DNA of 64,000 nt from Caulobacter sp031457805 (GCF_031457805.1 NZ_JAVDXI010000002.1:186001-250000), one strand, 5' to 3'. Counted from the first letter of the stretch, positions 52,810 through 61,910 are shown. Numbers and translations: made by a program. The notes: generated by a model from the letters alone, not told the origin.

Positions 52810-55017
52810 ATGAGCACGCCCCAAAAGCCCATGGCCGAGATGGCCGCCGAGTTCGGCCTGAAACCCGCCGAATATGACGTCGTCCTCAAGCGTCTGGGTC
52901 GCGAGCCCAACCTTGTCGAGCTGGGCGTTTTCTCGGTGATGTGGTCCGAGCACTGCTCGTACAAGTCCTCGAAGAACCAGCTGAAGAAGTTCCCGATCGA
53001 CGGCCCGCGCGTGATCTGCGGTCCGGGCGAAAACGCCGGCGTGATCGACATCGGCGACGGCGACGCGATCATCTTCAAGATGGAAAGCCACAACCACCCC
53101 TCGTACATCGAACCCTATCAGGGCGCGGCGACCGGCGTGGGCGGGATCATGCGCGACGTCTTCACGATGGGCGCGCGGCCGATCGCGCTCTTGAACGCCC
53201 TCCGCTTCGGTGATCCCAGCCATCCGAAGACCAAGCGCCTCGTCGACGGCGTGGTCGCTGGCATCGCCGGTTATGGCAACTGCGTGGGCGTGCCCACCGT
53301 CGCGGGCGAGACCAATTTCCACAAGGGCTACAACGGCAACATCCTGGTCAACGCCATGTGCGTGGGCCTGGCCAAGGCCGACAGCATCTTCTACTCGGCC
53401 GCCCCCGGCCCTGGCCTGGCGGTCGTCTATTTCGGCTCCAAGACCGGCCGCGACGGCATCCACGGCGCGACCATGTCCTCGGCCGAGTTCTCGGAAGACT
53501 CCGAAGAGAAGCGCCCCACCGTCCAGGTCGGCGACCCCTTCGCCGAGAAGCTGCTGATCGAGGCCACCCTCGAGCTGATGGCCACCGGCGCGGTGGCCGC
53601 CATCCAGGACATGGGCGCAGCGGGCCTGACCTCCTCGTCGGTCGAGATGGCCGGCAAGGGCGGCGTCGGCATCGAGCTGAACATGGACATGGTCCCGCAA
53701 CGCGAGACCGGCATGAGCGCCTACGAGATGATGCTGTCGGAAAGCCAGGAGCGCATGCTGGCGGTCCTGAAGCCCGGCCGCGAGAAAGACGGCCACGCCA
53801 TCTTCGAGAAGTGGGGCCTGGACGCCGCCGTCATCGGCTACACCACCGACACCGGCCGCCTGGTGCTGAAGCATCACGGCGAAACGGTCTGCGACGTGCC
53901 GCTGGCCCCGCTGTTCGACGACGCGCCGCTGTATGACCGTCCGTGGGTGCAGCCGGCGCTGCAGCCGCGTCTCGACCCGGCCGCCGTCCCCGCCCCGATC
54001 AACTGGAACGAAGCGGTCCTGAAGATCATCGGCTGCCCGGACATGGCCTCCAAGCGATGGCTGTGGGAGCAGTACGACCGTCACGTCATGGCCGACACGC
54101 TGGAAGACAGCGCCACGGGCTGTGACGCCGGCATCGTGCGGATCCACGGCACGGGCAAGGCGATCGCCGTGACCAGCGACTGCACCCCGCGCTATGTCCA
54201 GGCCGACCCCTACGAAGGCGGCAAGCAGGCCGTGGCCGAAGCCTGGCGCAACCTGACGGCCGCCGGCGCCCTGCCGATCGCCATCACCGACAACCTGAAC
54301 TTCGGCAGCCCCGAAAAGCCCGAGACCATGGGCCAGATCGTCCGCGCCACCGACGGTATGGCCGAGGCCTGCCGCGCGCTGGACTTCCCGGTCGTCTCGG
54401 GGAATGTCAGCCTCTACAACGAGACCAACGGCGTCGCCATTCCGCCGACCCCGACCGTGGGCGCGGTGGGCCTGCTCGAGGACTACGACCTGCGCACGGG
54501 CTTCGGCAACGTGGCCGAAGGCGACACGCTGGTGCTGATCGGCGAGACGCGCGGTGAGCTCGGCGCCTCGATCTATCTGCGTGAAATCCTGGGCCGCGAG
54601 GACGGCGCTCCGCCGCCGGTCGATCTGGCGCTGGAGCGCAAGACCGGCGACTTCGTGCGCGGCCTGATCAGCTCAGGCCTCGTCGCCGGCGTCCACGACC
54701 TGTCGGACGGCGGCCTGCTGGTCGCCGCAGCCGACGTGGCCCTGGCCAGCAAGGTCGGGATCACCCTCAACGCCACCAGCCAGGCGCACGCCCACGCCTA
54801 TCTGCTGGGCGAGGACCAGGCCCGCTACCTGATCGCCACGCCCGACCCGGATGCGGTGCTGGAAGCGGCGAAGGATGCGGGCGTTCACGCCAACATCGCC
54901 GGCGTCGCGGGCGGCGACGCGTTCGCATCGGACGGTTTGTTCAGCGTCTCGCTGGAGGCCCTGCGCACCGCGCACGAGGCCTGGCTGCCAGGCTACATGA
55001 ACGCACCGAAGGCCTGA
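52810..55017 (+). CDS. purL: Phosphoribosylformylglycinamidine synthase, synthetase subunit
   Basis: A 735-residue ATP-dependent enzyme that, with PurQ and PurS, converts FGAR to FGAM. Motifs: VMWSEHCSYKSSKNQLKKFP, IIFKMESHNHPSYIEPYQGA, GVGGIMRDVFTMGARPIALL and GVPTVAGETNFHKGYNGN, with the second AIRS-like half near residue 430 onward. The length is typical of the small, three-part-system PurL. ATG at 52810 gives MSTPQKPMAEMAAEFGLKP. Confidence 0.97.
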   Translation: MSTPQKPMAEMAAEFGLKPAEYDVVLKRLGREPNLVELGVFSVMWSEHCSYKSSKNQLKKFPIDGPRVICGPGENAGVIDIGDGDAIIFKMESHNHPSYIEPYQGAATGVGGIMRDVFTMGARPIALLNALRFGDPSHPKTKRLVDGVVAGIAGYGNCVGVPTVAGETNFHKGYNGNILVNAMCVGLAKADSIFYSAAPGPGLAVVYFGSKTGRDGIHGATMSSAEFSEDSEEKRPTVQVGDPFAEKLLIEATLELMATGAVAAIQDMGAAGLTSSSVEMAGKGGVGIELNMDMVPQRETGMSAYEMMLSESQERMLAVLKPGREKDGHAIFEKWGLDAAVIGYTTDTGRLVLKHHGETVCDVPLAPLFDDAPLYDRPWVQPALQPRLDPAAVPAPINWNEAVLKIIGCPDMASKRWLWEQYDRHVMADTLEDSATGCDAGIVRIHGTGKAIAVTSDCTPRYVQADPYEGGKQAVAEAWRNLTAAGALPIAITDNLNFGSPEKPETMGQIVRATDGMAEACRALDFPVVSGNVSLYNETNGVAIPPTPTVGAVGLLEDYDLRTGFGNVAEGDTLVLIGETRGELGASIYLREILGREDGAPPPVDLALERKTGDFVRGLISSGLVAGVHDLSDGGLLVAAADVALASKVGITLNATSQAHAHAYLLGEDQARYLIATPDPDAVLEAAKDAGVHANIAGVAGGDAFASDGLFSVSLEALRTAHEAWLPGYMNAPKA

Positions 55018-55042
55018 GGGTAGCGCAAAGCACGCGGCGATC

Positions 55043-56800
55043 TTAAGCCGCGTGCGACCGCCCCGACCAGCGCGCCACCGCCTCAAGCAACTTGGCCGGG
55101 CTGATCGGCTTGCCCAGATGGTCGTCCATGCCGGCGGCCAGACAGTTGGCGACCTGCTCGGGCAGCACATTGGCCGTCATGGCGATGATCGGGGTGGAGG
55201 CTCCGCGCGCGCCTTCCAGCGCCCGAATTTCACGGGTGGCGGTCAGGCCGTCCATGACTGGCATCTGCACGTCCATCAGCACCAGATCGTATTGCCCCTG
55301 GCGCATGGCCTCGACCCCGGCCACGCCGTCATTGGCGGTCTCGACGGCGACGCCGAAAGGCTCGAGCATCGCGCAGATCAGCTCGCGATTGACCGCATTG
55401 TCCTCCACCAGCAGCAGCCGGACATCGGCGTCCGCGTCCAGGGGCGAGGTTTCCTGAGTCTCCTGGGTGGGCAGCTCGGCGAGCGGCCCGCGCACTTCAA
55501 ACCAGAAGGTCGAGCCCTGCCCCTCGACGCTGTCGACCCCGATACGGCCATCCATGCGCTCGATGATACGGCGCGAGATCGCCAGCCCGAGACCGGTGCC
55601 TCCAAAGCGTCGTGACACGGCCGCATCGGCCTGGGAGAAGCGGTCGAAGATGTTCTCGCGGTGCTGGAGCGCGATGCCGATGCCGGTGTCGATGACCTCG
55701 CCGCGCAGGACCGCCTCGTCGCCGTCCACGGTCTGGCTCAGAGCAACGGTGATCGCGCCGTGCGCGGTGAACTTCACCGCGTTGGACAGGAAGTTCAGCA
55801 GCACCTGGCTAAGCCGCGGCCCATCCAGATTCATGGGCCTCACGCCGCGCGGCGTGCGAACATGGATCTCAAGCCCCTTGGCTTCTGCGCGCTCGGCTAC
55901 CAGTCCGGCGCAGGACGAGGCCATGGCCGCCGGATCGAAGGGCGCGGGGTCCAATTCCAGCCCGCCGGCCTCGAGGCGGGAAAAGTCCAGCACGTCATTG
56001 ACGACGCTGAGCAGGGTGTTGCTGGCGTCCAGGATATGGCCGACCTGCCGCGTGGCGGTCTTGTTTAGATTGCGCGAACGTCGCAGCACCTCGGCGAAGC
56101 CGATGATCGCCGTGAGCGGCGTGCGCAGCTCGTGGGTCATGTTGGCCAGAAAGTCGGACTTGGCCGCCGAGGCCGCCTTGGCCATCTCCAGGGCCTTGGC
56201 GATGTCCAGCTCCAGGCGCTTGCGCTCGGTGATGTCGCGCGAGGTGACCAGCAGGATGCCCGATCCGTCGCCGAGCAGCGAGTAGGTGCTCTCCAGCCAG
56301 ATCACCGCGCCGTCCTTGCGTATGCTCTGGTAGTCGGCGCTGACAGGTTCGCCGCCGGGCTCGAGCTTGCGAATGATGCCTTGCACGCGCTTGAAGTCAG
56401 CGTCGCTGACCATGGCCTGCGGCGGCAGGGCCATGAACTCCTCGAGCGTATAGCCGCTGATGCGTTCGATGCTGGGCGAGCTGTAAAGCCGCTCGCCCTG
56501 GGGGGACCAGAGAGCGACGTGATCCGTCAGGTTGTCGCCCAGAAGCCGGTAGAGGCGATCAACCTCGCGATACTTGGCGACGGCGGCCTCGGCCTCTTCG
56601 ACGGCGCCCTGCTTGGCGTCGAGGCTGGCCCTCAAGTCGGCGTGCATCTCCTCAAGCCGGATCTTTTGGCTGCTCAGCCAGTAGGCCAACGGCCCGGCGA
56701 TGATGGTGAACAGGACGAGCGTCGTGACAGGCGCGTAGGCGGCGCGATCGTTCAGCAGCAGGATGTGGACAACGAAGTCCAGCGCCATGGCCACGCCCAC
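55043..56800 (-). CDS. Hybrid histidine kinase with PAS and receiver domains
   Basis: At least 585 residues. Order: two N-terminal membrane helices, coiled coil (~50-85), PAS domain (~85-195), HisKA with phosphoacceptor His ~223 (MTHELRTPLTAIIGFAEV), HATPase_c (~330-450; FGGTGLGLAIS), then a C-terminal receiver (~460-585) with phosphorylatable Asp ~510 (LVLMDVQMPVMDG). The kinase probably relays through a phosphotransfer protein. The GTG at 56798-56800 lies inside the first membrane helix and has no ribosome site, and the open frame continues upstream, so the true start is probably near 56860 (see finding). Confidence 0.9.
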   Translation of the reverse strand: MGVAMALDFVVHILLLNDRAAYAPVTTLVLFTIIAGPLAYWLSSQKIRLEEMHADLRASLDAKQGAVEEAEAAVAKYREVDRLYRLLGDNLTDHVALWSPQGERLYSSPSIERISGYTLEEFMALPPQAMVSDADFKRVQGIIRKLEPGGEPVSADYQSIRKDGAVIWLESTYSLLGDGSGILLVTSRDITERKRLELDIAKALEMAKAASAAKSDFLANMTHELRTPLTAIIGFAEVLRRSRNLNKTATRQVGHILDASNTLLSVVNDVLDFSRLEAGGLELDPAPFDPAAMASSCAGLVAERAEAKGLEIHVRTPRGVRPMNLDGPRLSQVLLNFLSNAVKFTAHGAITVALSQTVDGDEAVLRGEVIDTGIGIALQHRENIFDRFSQADAAVSRRFGGTGLGLAISRRIIERMDGRIGVDSVEGQGSTFWFEVRGPLAELPTQETQETSPLDADADVRLLLVEDNAVNRELICAMLEPFGVAVETANDGVAGVEAMRQGQYDLVLMDVQMPVMDGLTATREIRALEGARGASTPIIAMTANVLPEQVANCLAAGMDDHLGKPISPAKLLEAVARWSGRSHAA

Positions 56801-56978
56801 GATGAGGCAGACCGCAGGCGCGGCTCTGATAACTCGGGCTTTGATGGCGGTCGGGACGATCGTGCAGCTCCTAGAGTGGCTGGAATCACGATGATAGACC
56901 CCAGACTAGGCACAGATGGCCCCTCCAGCCAGACCGGAGACAATCGGTCGCGCCTGGCTCTTGGCCAAATATGCGCCC

Positions 56979-57908
56979 TTAGCGCCCGGCGCTTTGGGCC
57001 ACCGCGTCCAGCGACGCCTCCAAGGCCAGGCTGGCTTGAACGACCGTCGCCACCGAGCGCTTGAAGAAGTCCTGCGGGATCGTCGCGAAATCGTCGCTCG
57101 GGCGATGGTACTCGGGGTGATCTTCAACGCCGAAATAGATCCACGGAACGCCTTTCTCGACGAAGGCGTAGTGGTCGGACTGGTTGGTCCAGTTGTTCTG
57201 GGCGCCGTCAGCGTCGGTGTCGTGGCCCAGCTTCAGCGTCACCGGCGCCGTCGCGGCCACCTGCTGCAGGATCGGGCGAAGGACAGGGAACGCCGACGCG
57301 CCGGCGGCGAACAACTCGTTCTTGGGGTTCTTGCTGAGCATGTCGAAGTTGATGTTCAGCACGATCGACTCCAGCGGGATCGGCGGCGCGGCCGCAAACG
57401 CCCGGGCGCCGCGCAGTCCGCTTTCCTCGGCGTCGACCACCGCCAGGATCACGTCGTGCGTCGGCGGCTTGGCTTTGAAGGCCTCGGCCACAGCCAGCAG
57501 CCCCGCCACGCCCGAGGCGTTGTCGTCGGCGCCATTGAAGATCTCGCCATTGCGGACGCCCAGATGGTCATAGTGGGCGGTGACGACCATCGCCCTGCCC
57601 GGCTGGGTCCCCTTCACCCGCGCAATGAGGTTCACGCCCTGCGCCGCAGAGCCGTCGCGCTTGGTGAAGGCGAACGTATGCTCGAACCGGTCGCCCACCG
57701 GCGCCAGCCCGATTTCACGGAACCGCGAGAGGATATAGGCCCGCGCCTTCTCGGAGCCTGGGGTCCCGACGCCGCGTCCCTCCATGTCGTCGGCCGACAG
57801 GATACGAACGTCATCAATGGCCTTGTCGCCGGGAGCGGCGAAAGCCGGCGAGGCGAGGGCCAGGAAGGCGGCGGCGAAGAGACTCAGCGAGCGTCGGGCG
57901 ATGATCAT
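56979..57908 (-). CDS. M28-family zinc aminopeptidase, exported
   Basis: A 309-residue peptidase. The signal peptide is SLSLFAAAFLALASPAFA. Zinc ligands are visible: VTAHYDHLG (His, Asp near residue 116), GADDNASGVAG (bridging Asp), DAEESGLRGA (catalytic Glu-Glu) and DHPEYHRPSDDF (last His). M28 enzymes cleave N-terminal residues or act as glutaminyl cyclase-like proteins. ATG at 57906-57908 is chosen to give a standard signal peptide; a TTG at 57944 is possible. The neighbouring genes give no clear substrate. Confidence 0.9.
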   Translation of the reverse strand: MIIARRSLSLFAAAFLALASPAFAAPGDKAIDDVRILSADDMEGRGVGTPGSEKARAYILSRFREIGLAPVGDRFEHTFAFTKRDGSAAQGVNLIARVKGTQPGRAMVVTAHYDHLGVRNGEIFNGADDNASGVAGLLAVAEAFKAKPPTHDVILAVVDAEESGLRGARAFAAAPPIPLESIVLNINFDMLSKNPKNELFAAGASAFPVLRPILQQVAATAPVTLKLGHDTDADGAQNNWTNQSDHYAFVEKGVPWIYFGVEDHPEYHRPSDDFATIPQDFFKRSVATVVQASLALEASLDAVAQSAGR

Positions 57909-58073
57909 GGCCGCTACATGCCCCGCCCTGCGGGCCCGGTTCAATTAATTCTCGGTCATCAGGACGGTTCACCCTATGCCTGGCGCCGCCACGCCCCTGC
58001 GCCAGGTATGGTTGTTCTTAAGGATTCTCAGCCAGAAAAGCGGCTGAAAGATCGGAGTCGTCGTCCCGTGCCC

Positions 58074-58304
58074 ATGTCTCACGCCGAGCTCGAAGCCCGC
58101 CTGGTCGCGGCGTTCCCGGATTCAGAGATCGTGTTGACGGACCTGGTCGGCGACAACGACCACTGGAAGGCGCGGATCGTCTCCCCGGCGTTCAAGGGGC
58201 TGCCGCGGGTGCGCCAGCACCAGCTGGTCAACCGGGCGCTGGCCGACGTGCTCGGCGGAACCCTGCACGCGCTGGCGCTCGAAACCGCAGCCCCCGCCGA
58301 CTAA
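58074..58304 (+). CDS. bolA: BolA-family protein
   Basis: A 76-residue cytoplasmic BolA fold protein. It shows MSHAELEARLVAAFPDSEIV, then the conserved DHWKARIVSPAFKGLPRVRQHQLVNRAL with the HQ/VN motif, and the Leu-rich end LHALALET. BolA proteins partner with monothiol glutaredoxins, holding a 2Fe-2S cluster, and influence iron metabolism. Fitting this, grxD lies 1 kb downstream on the same strand. ATG at 58074; a nearby in-frame GTG at 58068 is possible. Confidence 0.94.
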   Translation: MSHAELEARLVAAFPDSEIVLTDLVGDNDHWKARIVSPAFKGLPRVRQHQLVNRALADVLGGTLHALALETAAPAD

Positions 58305-58318
58305 GGAGCCCTAGCACC

Positions 58319-59209
58319 GTGCGCTATCGCCCCTTCGGACCTACGGGCATCGCGGTTTCGGCGTTGACCTTGCGCCTGGCCGATAGCCCGCGGCTCCGCG
58401 CCAACGATTGGCGCGCCCTGGTGTTCACGGCGCTGGAGAACGGCGTCAACAGCTTCCAGATCGACGGCGACGCCCCGGAGATGCTCAAGGGCGCAGGCGA
58501 GGCTTTCGCCTCGGTCGAGCGCCATCTGCTGTTCCTGACCTGGCGGATTCGCGGCGACGCGACGCAGCACGGACGACAGACGCTGGACCTTCTGCGCCGA
58601 TCGGCCTTTGAGGGCCTGTCGCTGGACTACCTGGACCTCGTGCTGATCAACGACCCGCAGTCGGCGTCGCTGCCCGTCGCCTTTGAGGCCGGACTCCAGG
58701 ATTTGCGGAAGGCGCGGGCGCTGCGGGGTCTTGGGATCGCCAGTCGCGGCGACATTGACCCGGGCCTGCTGGCCAATGACCTGGTCACGGCGATCTCGTC
58801 GCCTTACAACCTGTCGTCAGGATGGGCCGAGCGCCATCGCATCCGCCAGGCCTCGCAGCACAATTTCGCGGTCATCGGCGAGGACTTCTGGCCTCAGGCC
58901 CTGCGCGAGGTGGCCGACAAGGCCCCGCCCAAACCCTCGTTCTGGCAAAGGCGCACCGACCCGCTGGCGGACGTGGGCGGCTATGAGTTCCTGAGCAACA
59001 CCCCCGGCTGGAGCGCCGAGGACATCTGCCTTGGCTACGCCCTGACAGAGCCGTCGCTGGCGACGGTGCGCATCACGGCCGACAACCGCCAGGAGATCGA
59101 ACGTCTGGCCGCCGTGGTCGAGCGCGACCTGCCCACCGGCGTCTGCGCCCAGATCGAGATGGCCCGCTTCTCGGCCCAGGAACGCGAGAAGGCGGCCCGT
59201 CGCCCTTGA
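58319..59209 (+). CDS. Aldo/keto-reductase fold protein lacking the catalytic tetrad
   Basis: A 296-residue protein with the aldo/keto reductase beginning MRYRPFGPTGIAVSALTLRL and a recognisable (beta/alpha)8 pattern (LDYLDLVLINDPQ, RALRGLGIAS, SSPYNLS). The usual tetrad appears lost: the Asp-Tyr segment reads FQIDGDAPEML with no Tyr, the Lys strand reads LFLTWRIRG, and the His strand reads INDPQ. It is unlikely to be an active reductase and may have a binding role. GTG at 58319 with AAGGAG upstream. It lies between bolA and grxD. Confidence 0.8.
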   Translation: MRYRPFGPTGIAVSALTLRLADSPRLRANDWRALVFTALENGVNSFQIDGDAPEMLKGAGEAFASVERHLLFLTWRIRGDATQHGRQTLDLLRRSAFEGLSLDYLDLVLINDPQSASLPVAFEAGLQDLRKARALRGLGIASRGDIDPGLLANDLVTAISSPYNLSSGWAERHRIRQASQHNFAVIGEDFWPQALREVADKAPPKPSFWQRRTDPLADVGGYEFLSNTPGWSAEDICLGYALTEPSLATVRITADNRQEIERLAAVVERDLPTGVCAQIEMARFSAQEREKAARRP

Positions 59210-59258
59210 CCCCGGCGCGCGCGGCGCCTAGCTGACAGGAGCTCTCTAGGATACCGCC

Positions 59259-59600
59259 ATGACCGACGCCGCCGCCTCCCCCGCCCTGGACTTCATCGCC
59301 AAGACCGTCGCCGACCATCCGGTGGTGGTGTTCATGAAGGGCGTGCCGGACCAGCCGCGCTGCGGCTTCTCGTCGGTGGTGGTGCAGATCCTGGATCACC
59401 TGGGCGTCGAGTTCGTCGGCGTCGACGTGCTGCAGGACGACGATCTGCGCCAGGGGATCAAGACCTTCACCGACTGGCCGACCATTCCCCAGCTCTATGT
59501 GAAGGGTGAATTCATCGGCGGCAGCGACATCGTCCGCGAGATGTTCCAGTCGGGCGAGCTGAAGACCTTCCTGACCGAACAGGGCGTGATCGCCGCCTAA
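59259..59600 (+). CDS. grxD: Monothiol glutaredoxin (Grx4/GrxD type)
   Basis: A 113-residue CGFS-type glutaredoxin that carries a glutathione-ligated 2Fe-2S cluster to target proteins and BolA. The active site is GVPDQPRCGFSSVVV with Cys ~35, followed by WPTIPQLYVKGEFIGGSDI. The name Grx4/GrxD rests on the monothiol motif and length. bolA is 1 kb upstream on the same strand, and the thioesterase gene is nine bases downstream. Confidence 0.95.
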   Translation: MTDAAASPALDFIAKTVADHPVVVFMKGVPDQPRCGFSSVVVQILDHLGVEFVGVDVLQDDDLRQGIKTFTDWPTIPQLYVKGEFIGGSDIVREMFQSGELKTFLTEQGVIAA

Positions 59601-59609
59601 GGCGCGCCG

Positions 59610-60029
59610 ATGAGCCGACTGTTTGTCCCGCCCTCGGACGCCTACACCCTGACCTTCACGCCCAAGGCGTCGGACATCGACGCCAATGGCCACGTCAACA
59701 ACGTGGTCTATCTGGGCTGGGCGCAGGATCTGGCGACCACGCACTGGGACGCCTGGACCTCGCATGAGGAGCGCGCGCCCTGGAGCTGGGTCGCCCGCTG
59801 TCATGAGGTCGACTATCGCCGCGAGCTCCTGCCGGGCGAAACCGCCACCGGCTACACCTGGGTGGGCGAGCTGAAGGGCCCGCGCTTCGAGCGCTATGTT
59901 CGCATCGATGGGCCGGACGGCGAGATGTGCGCCCAGGTCCGCACCGACTGGGTGCTGATCGACATCGCCGCCAAACGCCCGGCCCGCGTGCTGCCCTGGA
60001 TGGTCGAGCGCTTCACGCCCAAGGACTGA
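59610..60029 (+). CDS. Acyl-CoA thioesterase, 4HBT (YbgC-like)
   Basis: A 139-residue hotdog-fold thioesterase. The motif ASDIDANGHVNNVVYLGWAQD contains the catalytic Asp and the HVNN signature of the 4-hydroxybenzoyl-CoA thioesterase family. It starts nine bases after grxD, so the two are co-transcribed. The substrate is probably a short or medium acyl-CoA; not specified by sequence. Confidence 0.9.
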   Translation: MSRLFVPPSDAYTLTFTPKASDIDANGHVNNVVYLGWAQDLATTHWDAWTSHEERAPWSWVARCHEVDYRRELLPGETATGYTWVGELKGPRFERYVRIDGPDGEMCAQVRTDWVLIDIAAKRPARVLPWMVERFTPKD

Positions 60030-60084
60030 GACGCTCTCCCTCCTGCGCCACGGCATCACGGCGCCGGGGAGTGCTCGCTCCGGC

Positions 60085-60456
60085 TCAGGGCGTGATGGGG
60101 TTGGCCACCACGATCCGATCGCGCGCCGAAAGGCCCAACTCAGCGTAGCTGAAAGCCAAGGTGGCTTCGCCCTTCGGTCCTCGGCACGTCTCAAGCCGCC
60201 GGCGCGCGAAGGCGACCACCGCGCGCCCCCGCTTGCGATCGACGCGGAATACAAAATCGGCTTTCGCCGCGCAGCCTTGCGACCGCACGCGGATCGCCAA
60301 GGCCTCGCGGCCGGGCGTGACGGACAACAGAGGCTCAAGCTCTGGCCAGGTCTCGTCGGGTTCGGGCGTCGATAGGGTCGGCAGGGTCGCGCAGCCGGCC
60401 AACGAAAGAGCGGCGAGCGTCCCCATGAAAACTCTGCGTGAAGGCACGCCGCTCAC
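60085..60456 (-). CDS. Small lipoprotein, paralogue of the one at 63023
   Basis: A 123-residue protein. The N-terminus SRRVFMGTLAALSLAGCATL has a twin-arginine-like pair and a lipobox (LAGC), predicting a lipoprotein. The mature part has GCAAKADFVFRVDRKRG, VAFARRRLETC and a C-terminal VANPIT, all aligning to the gene at 63023-63403. The GTG at 60454-60456 has GAGG upstream; an internal ATG at 60426 is possible. Function unknown. Confidence 0.78.
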   Translation of the reverse strand: MSGVPSRRVFMGTLAALSLAGCATLPTLSTPEPDETWPELEPLLSVTPGREALAIRVRSQGCAAKADFVFRVDRKRGRAVVAFARRRLETCRGPKGEATLAFSYAELGLSARDRIVVANPITP

Positions 60457-60519
60457 CGATCCTCAAAGCACATGATCCGCCTTGAAGATCGCAGCAGGAT
60501 GGCCCGCTGACCAGAGGCC

Positions 60520-61476
60520 TTAGCCCCAGGGACCCGCCTCGCGCGACCCGCCGCTCAGCGGCACGCTGGACGACGTCGTCGCCGCCAACGCCGGGCGACG
60601 CGCGCCACGCTCCACCCCCAGGCGCATCAGGGCCTCGACCCGGTTGTGGGTCGCGGGGTGGGTCGAGAACAGGTTGTCAGCGCCCTTCCCGGCCAGCGGG
60701 TTGATGATGAACATGTGGGCGGTGGCCGGATTGCGTTCGGCCTGGACGTTCTCGTAGCCGCCGCGGGCGTAGGCCTCGATCTTCTGCAGCGCGCGGGCCA
60801 ACGACTCGGAGTCGCCGGCGATCTGCGCGCCGATGCGGTCGGCCTCGTATTCGCGGGCGCGGCTGATGGCCATCTGCACCAGCATGGCCGCGATCGGGGC
60901 CAGGATGGCGATCAGGATCGCGCCGATCATGCCGCCCAAGCCGCCGCCATTACCCTCTTCGTCGCGCGAGCCGCCGAAGAAGAAGGCGAAGTTGGCCAGG
61001 GCCGAGATCGCGCCGGCGATGGTCGCCGTCACGGTCATGACCAGGGTGTCGCGGTTCTTCACGTGGGCCAGTTCGTGAGCCATGACGCCGCGGATCTCTT
61101 CGCGCGTCAGAAGCTGCAAGAGGCCGGTGCTGGCGGCCACGGCGGCGTGATCGGGGTCCCGACCGGTGGCGAACGCGTTGGGCTGGGCGCTGTCGATCAC
61201 CGTGATGCGCGGACGCGGCAGGCCGGCCGAGCGGGCCAGCTCGACGGTGTCGATCACATAGTTGCGGATCAGCGGCTCGGGGTGGCTCTCATCGACCTCG
61301 ACCGCGCCATAGGTCCGCAAGACGATCTTGTCGGCGTTCCAGTACGAGAACGCGTTCATGGCCAGCGCGAAGACCAAGGCGATCATCATGCCGGTCGCGC
61401 CGCCGATCAGGAAGCCCGCGCCCATGAACAGGGCGGTCAGGCCCGCCAGCAGCATGTAGGTCTTGAAGTGGTTCAT
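60520..61476 (-). CDS. htpX: Membrane zinc metalloprotease HtpX
   Basis: A 318-residue inner-membrane protease degrading damaged membrane proteins. Two N-terminal membrane helices, HELAH zinc motif at ~134-138 (VMAHELAHVKNRDTL), a downstream membrane pair, and the third zinc ligand Glu in AREYEADRIGAQIAGDSESL are present. ATG at 61474-61476 starts MNHFKTYMLLAG. It follows the zinc-finger gene by 9 bases, suggesting one operon. Confidence 0.96.
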   Translation of the reverse strand: MNHFKTYMLLAGLTALFMGAGFLIGGATGMMIALVFALAMNAFSYWNADKIVLRTYGAVEVDESHPEPLIRNYVIDTVELARSAGLPRPRITVIDSAQPNAFATGRDPDHAAVAASTGLLQLLTREEIRGVMAHELAHVKNRDTLVMTVTATIAGAISALANFAFFFGGSRDEEGNGGGLGGMIGAILIAILAPIAAMLVQMAISRAREYEADRIGAQIAGDSESLARALQKIEAYARGGYENVQAERNPATAHMFIINPLAGKGADNLFSTHPATHNRVEALMRLGVERGARRPALAATTSSSVPLSGGSREAGPWG

Positions 61477-61485
61477 CGTCTTTCG

Positions 61486-61800
61486 TCAGTCGAAGATGTC
61501 GAACAGGTCGAAACGCTTCTTCTTGTGGTGGCCGTAGGAACCGTGACGGCGATAGTCGTCGTCATCGTGGCGCTTGTGGCCGGGGCTGTGGCCGTGATCG
61601 TGGTGGTGGTCCGGACGGCTGTAGGGCTTGGGCTGGCTGTAGGCCGCCTGGGTCTCGTCGCGCTCCATGGCCATCAGCTTCTCAAGCTCGCCGCGATCCA
61701 ACCAGACGCCCCGGCAACGCGGGCACATGTCGAACTCGACGCTGGCGCGCTTCACGGCCTGCATCGAGGCGTCGCAGTTGGGGCACATCAGAAGCGGCAT
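61486..61800 (-). CDS. zf-TFIIB-type zinc-ribbon protein with His-rich tail
   Basis: A 104-residue protein. The N-terminal zinc ribbon MPLLMCPNCDASMQ and FDMCPRCRGVWLDRGELEKL is the zf-TFIIB pattern with four Cys. The C-terminal half is rich in His, Asp, Arg and Lys (HHHDHGHSPGHKRHDDDDYRR), likely to bind metals, and ends FDLFDIFD. It is upstream of htpX in the same direction, so it may assist metal-dependent envelope quality control; this is inference. Confidence 0.85.
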   Translation of the reverse strand: MPLLMCPNCDASMQAVKRASVEFDMCPRCRGVWLDRGELEKLMAMERDETQAAYSQPKPYSRPDHHHDHGHSPGHKRHDDDDYRRHGSYGHHKKKRFDLFDIFD

Positions 61801-61825
61801 TCAGAACCTCCGGTCCAAAAAAGGA

Positions 61826-61910
61826 TGCTCGGGTGTTCTCGATGTGAGGCGGCGCCTTTTGGGGAGGGGGGCTAGGCGGCCGGACCCAAGACATCGAGAA
61901 CACCCGATGC
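61826..61910. repeat. Long inverted repeat between the zinc-ribbon gene and rpsD
   Basis: Arms TCGGGTGTTCTCGATGT (about 61829-61845) and ACATCGAGAACACCCGA (61891-61907) pair over 17 bases around a 45-base loop. Together with the REP-like unit at 62065 it accounts for most of the 433-base gap 61801-62233; no gene was seen. Confidence 0.65.

Noticed and set aside
56916..58073. Long in-frame extension before bolA
   Set aside because: It reads antisense through the M28 peptidase gene; bolA starts at 58074 with the conserved N-terminus.
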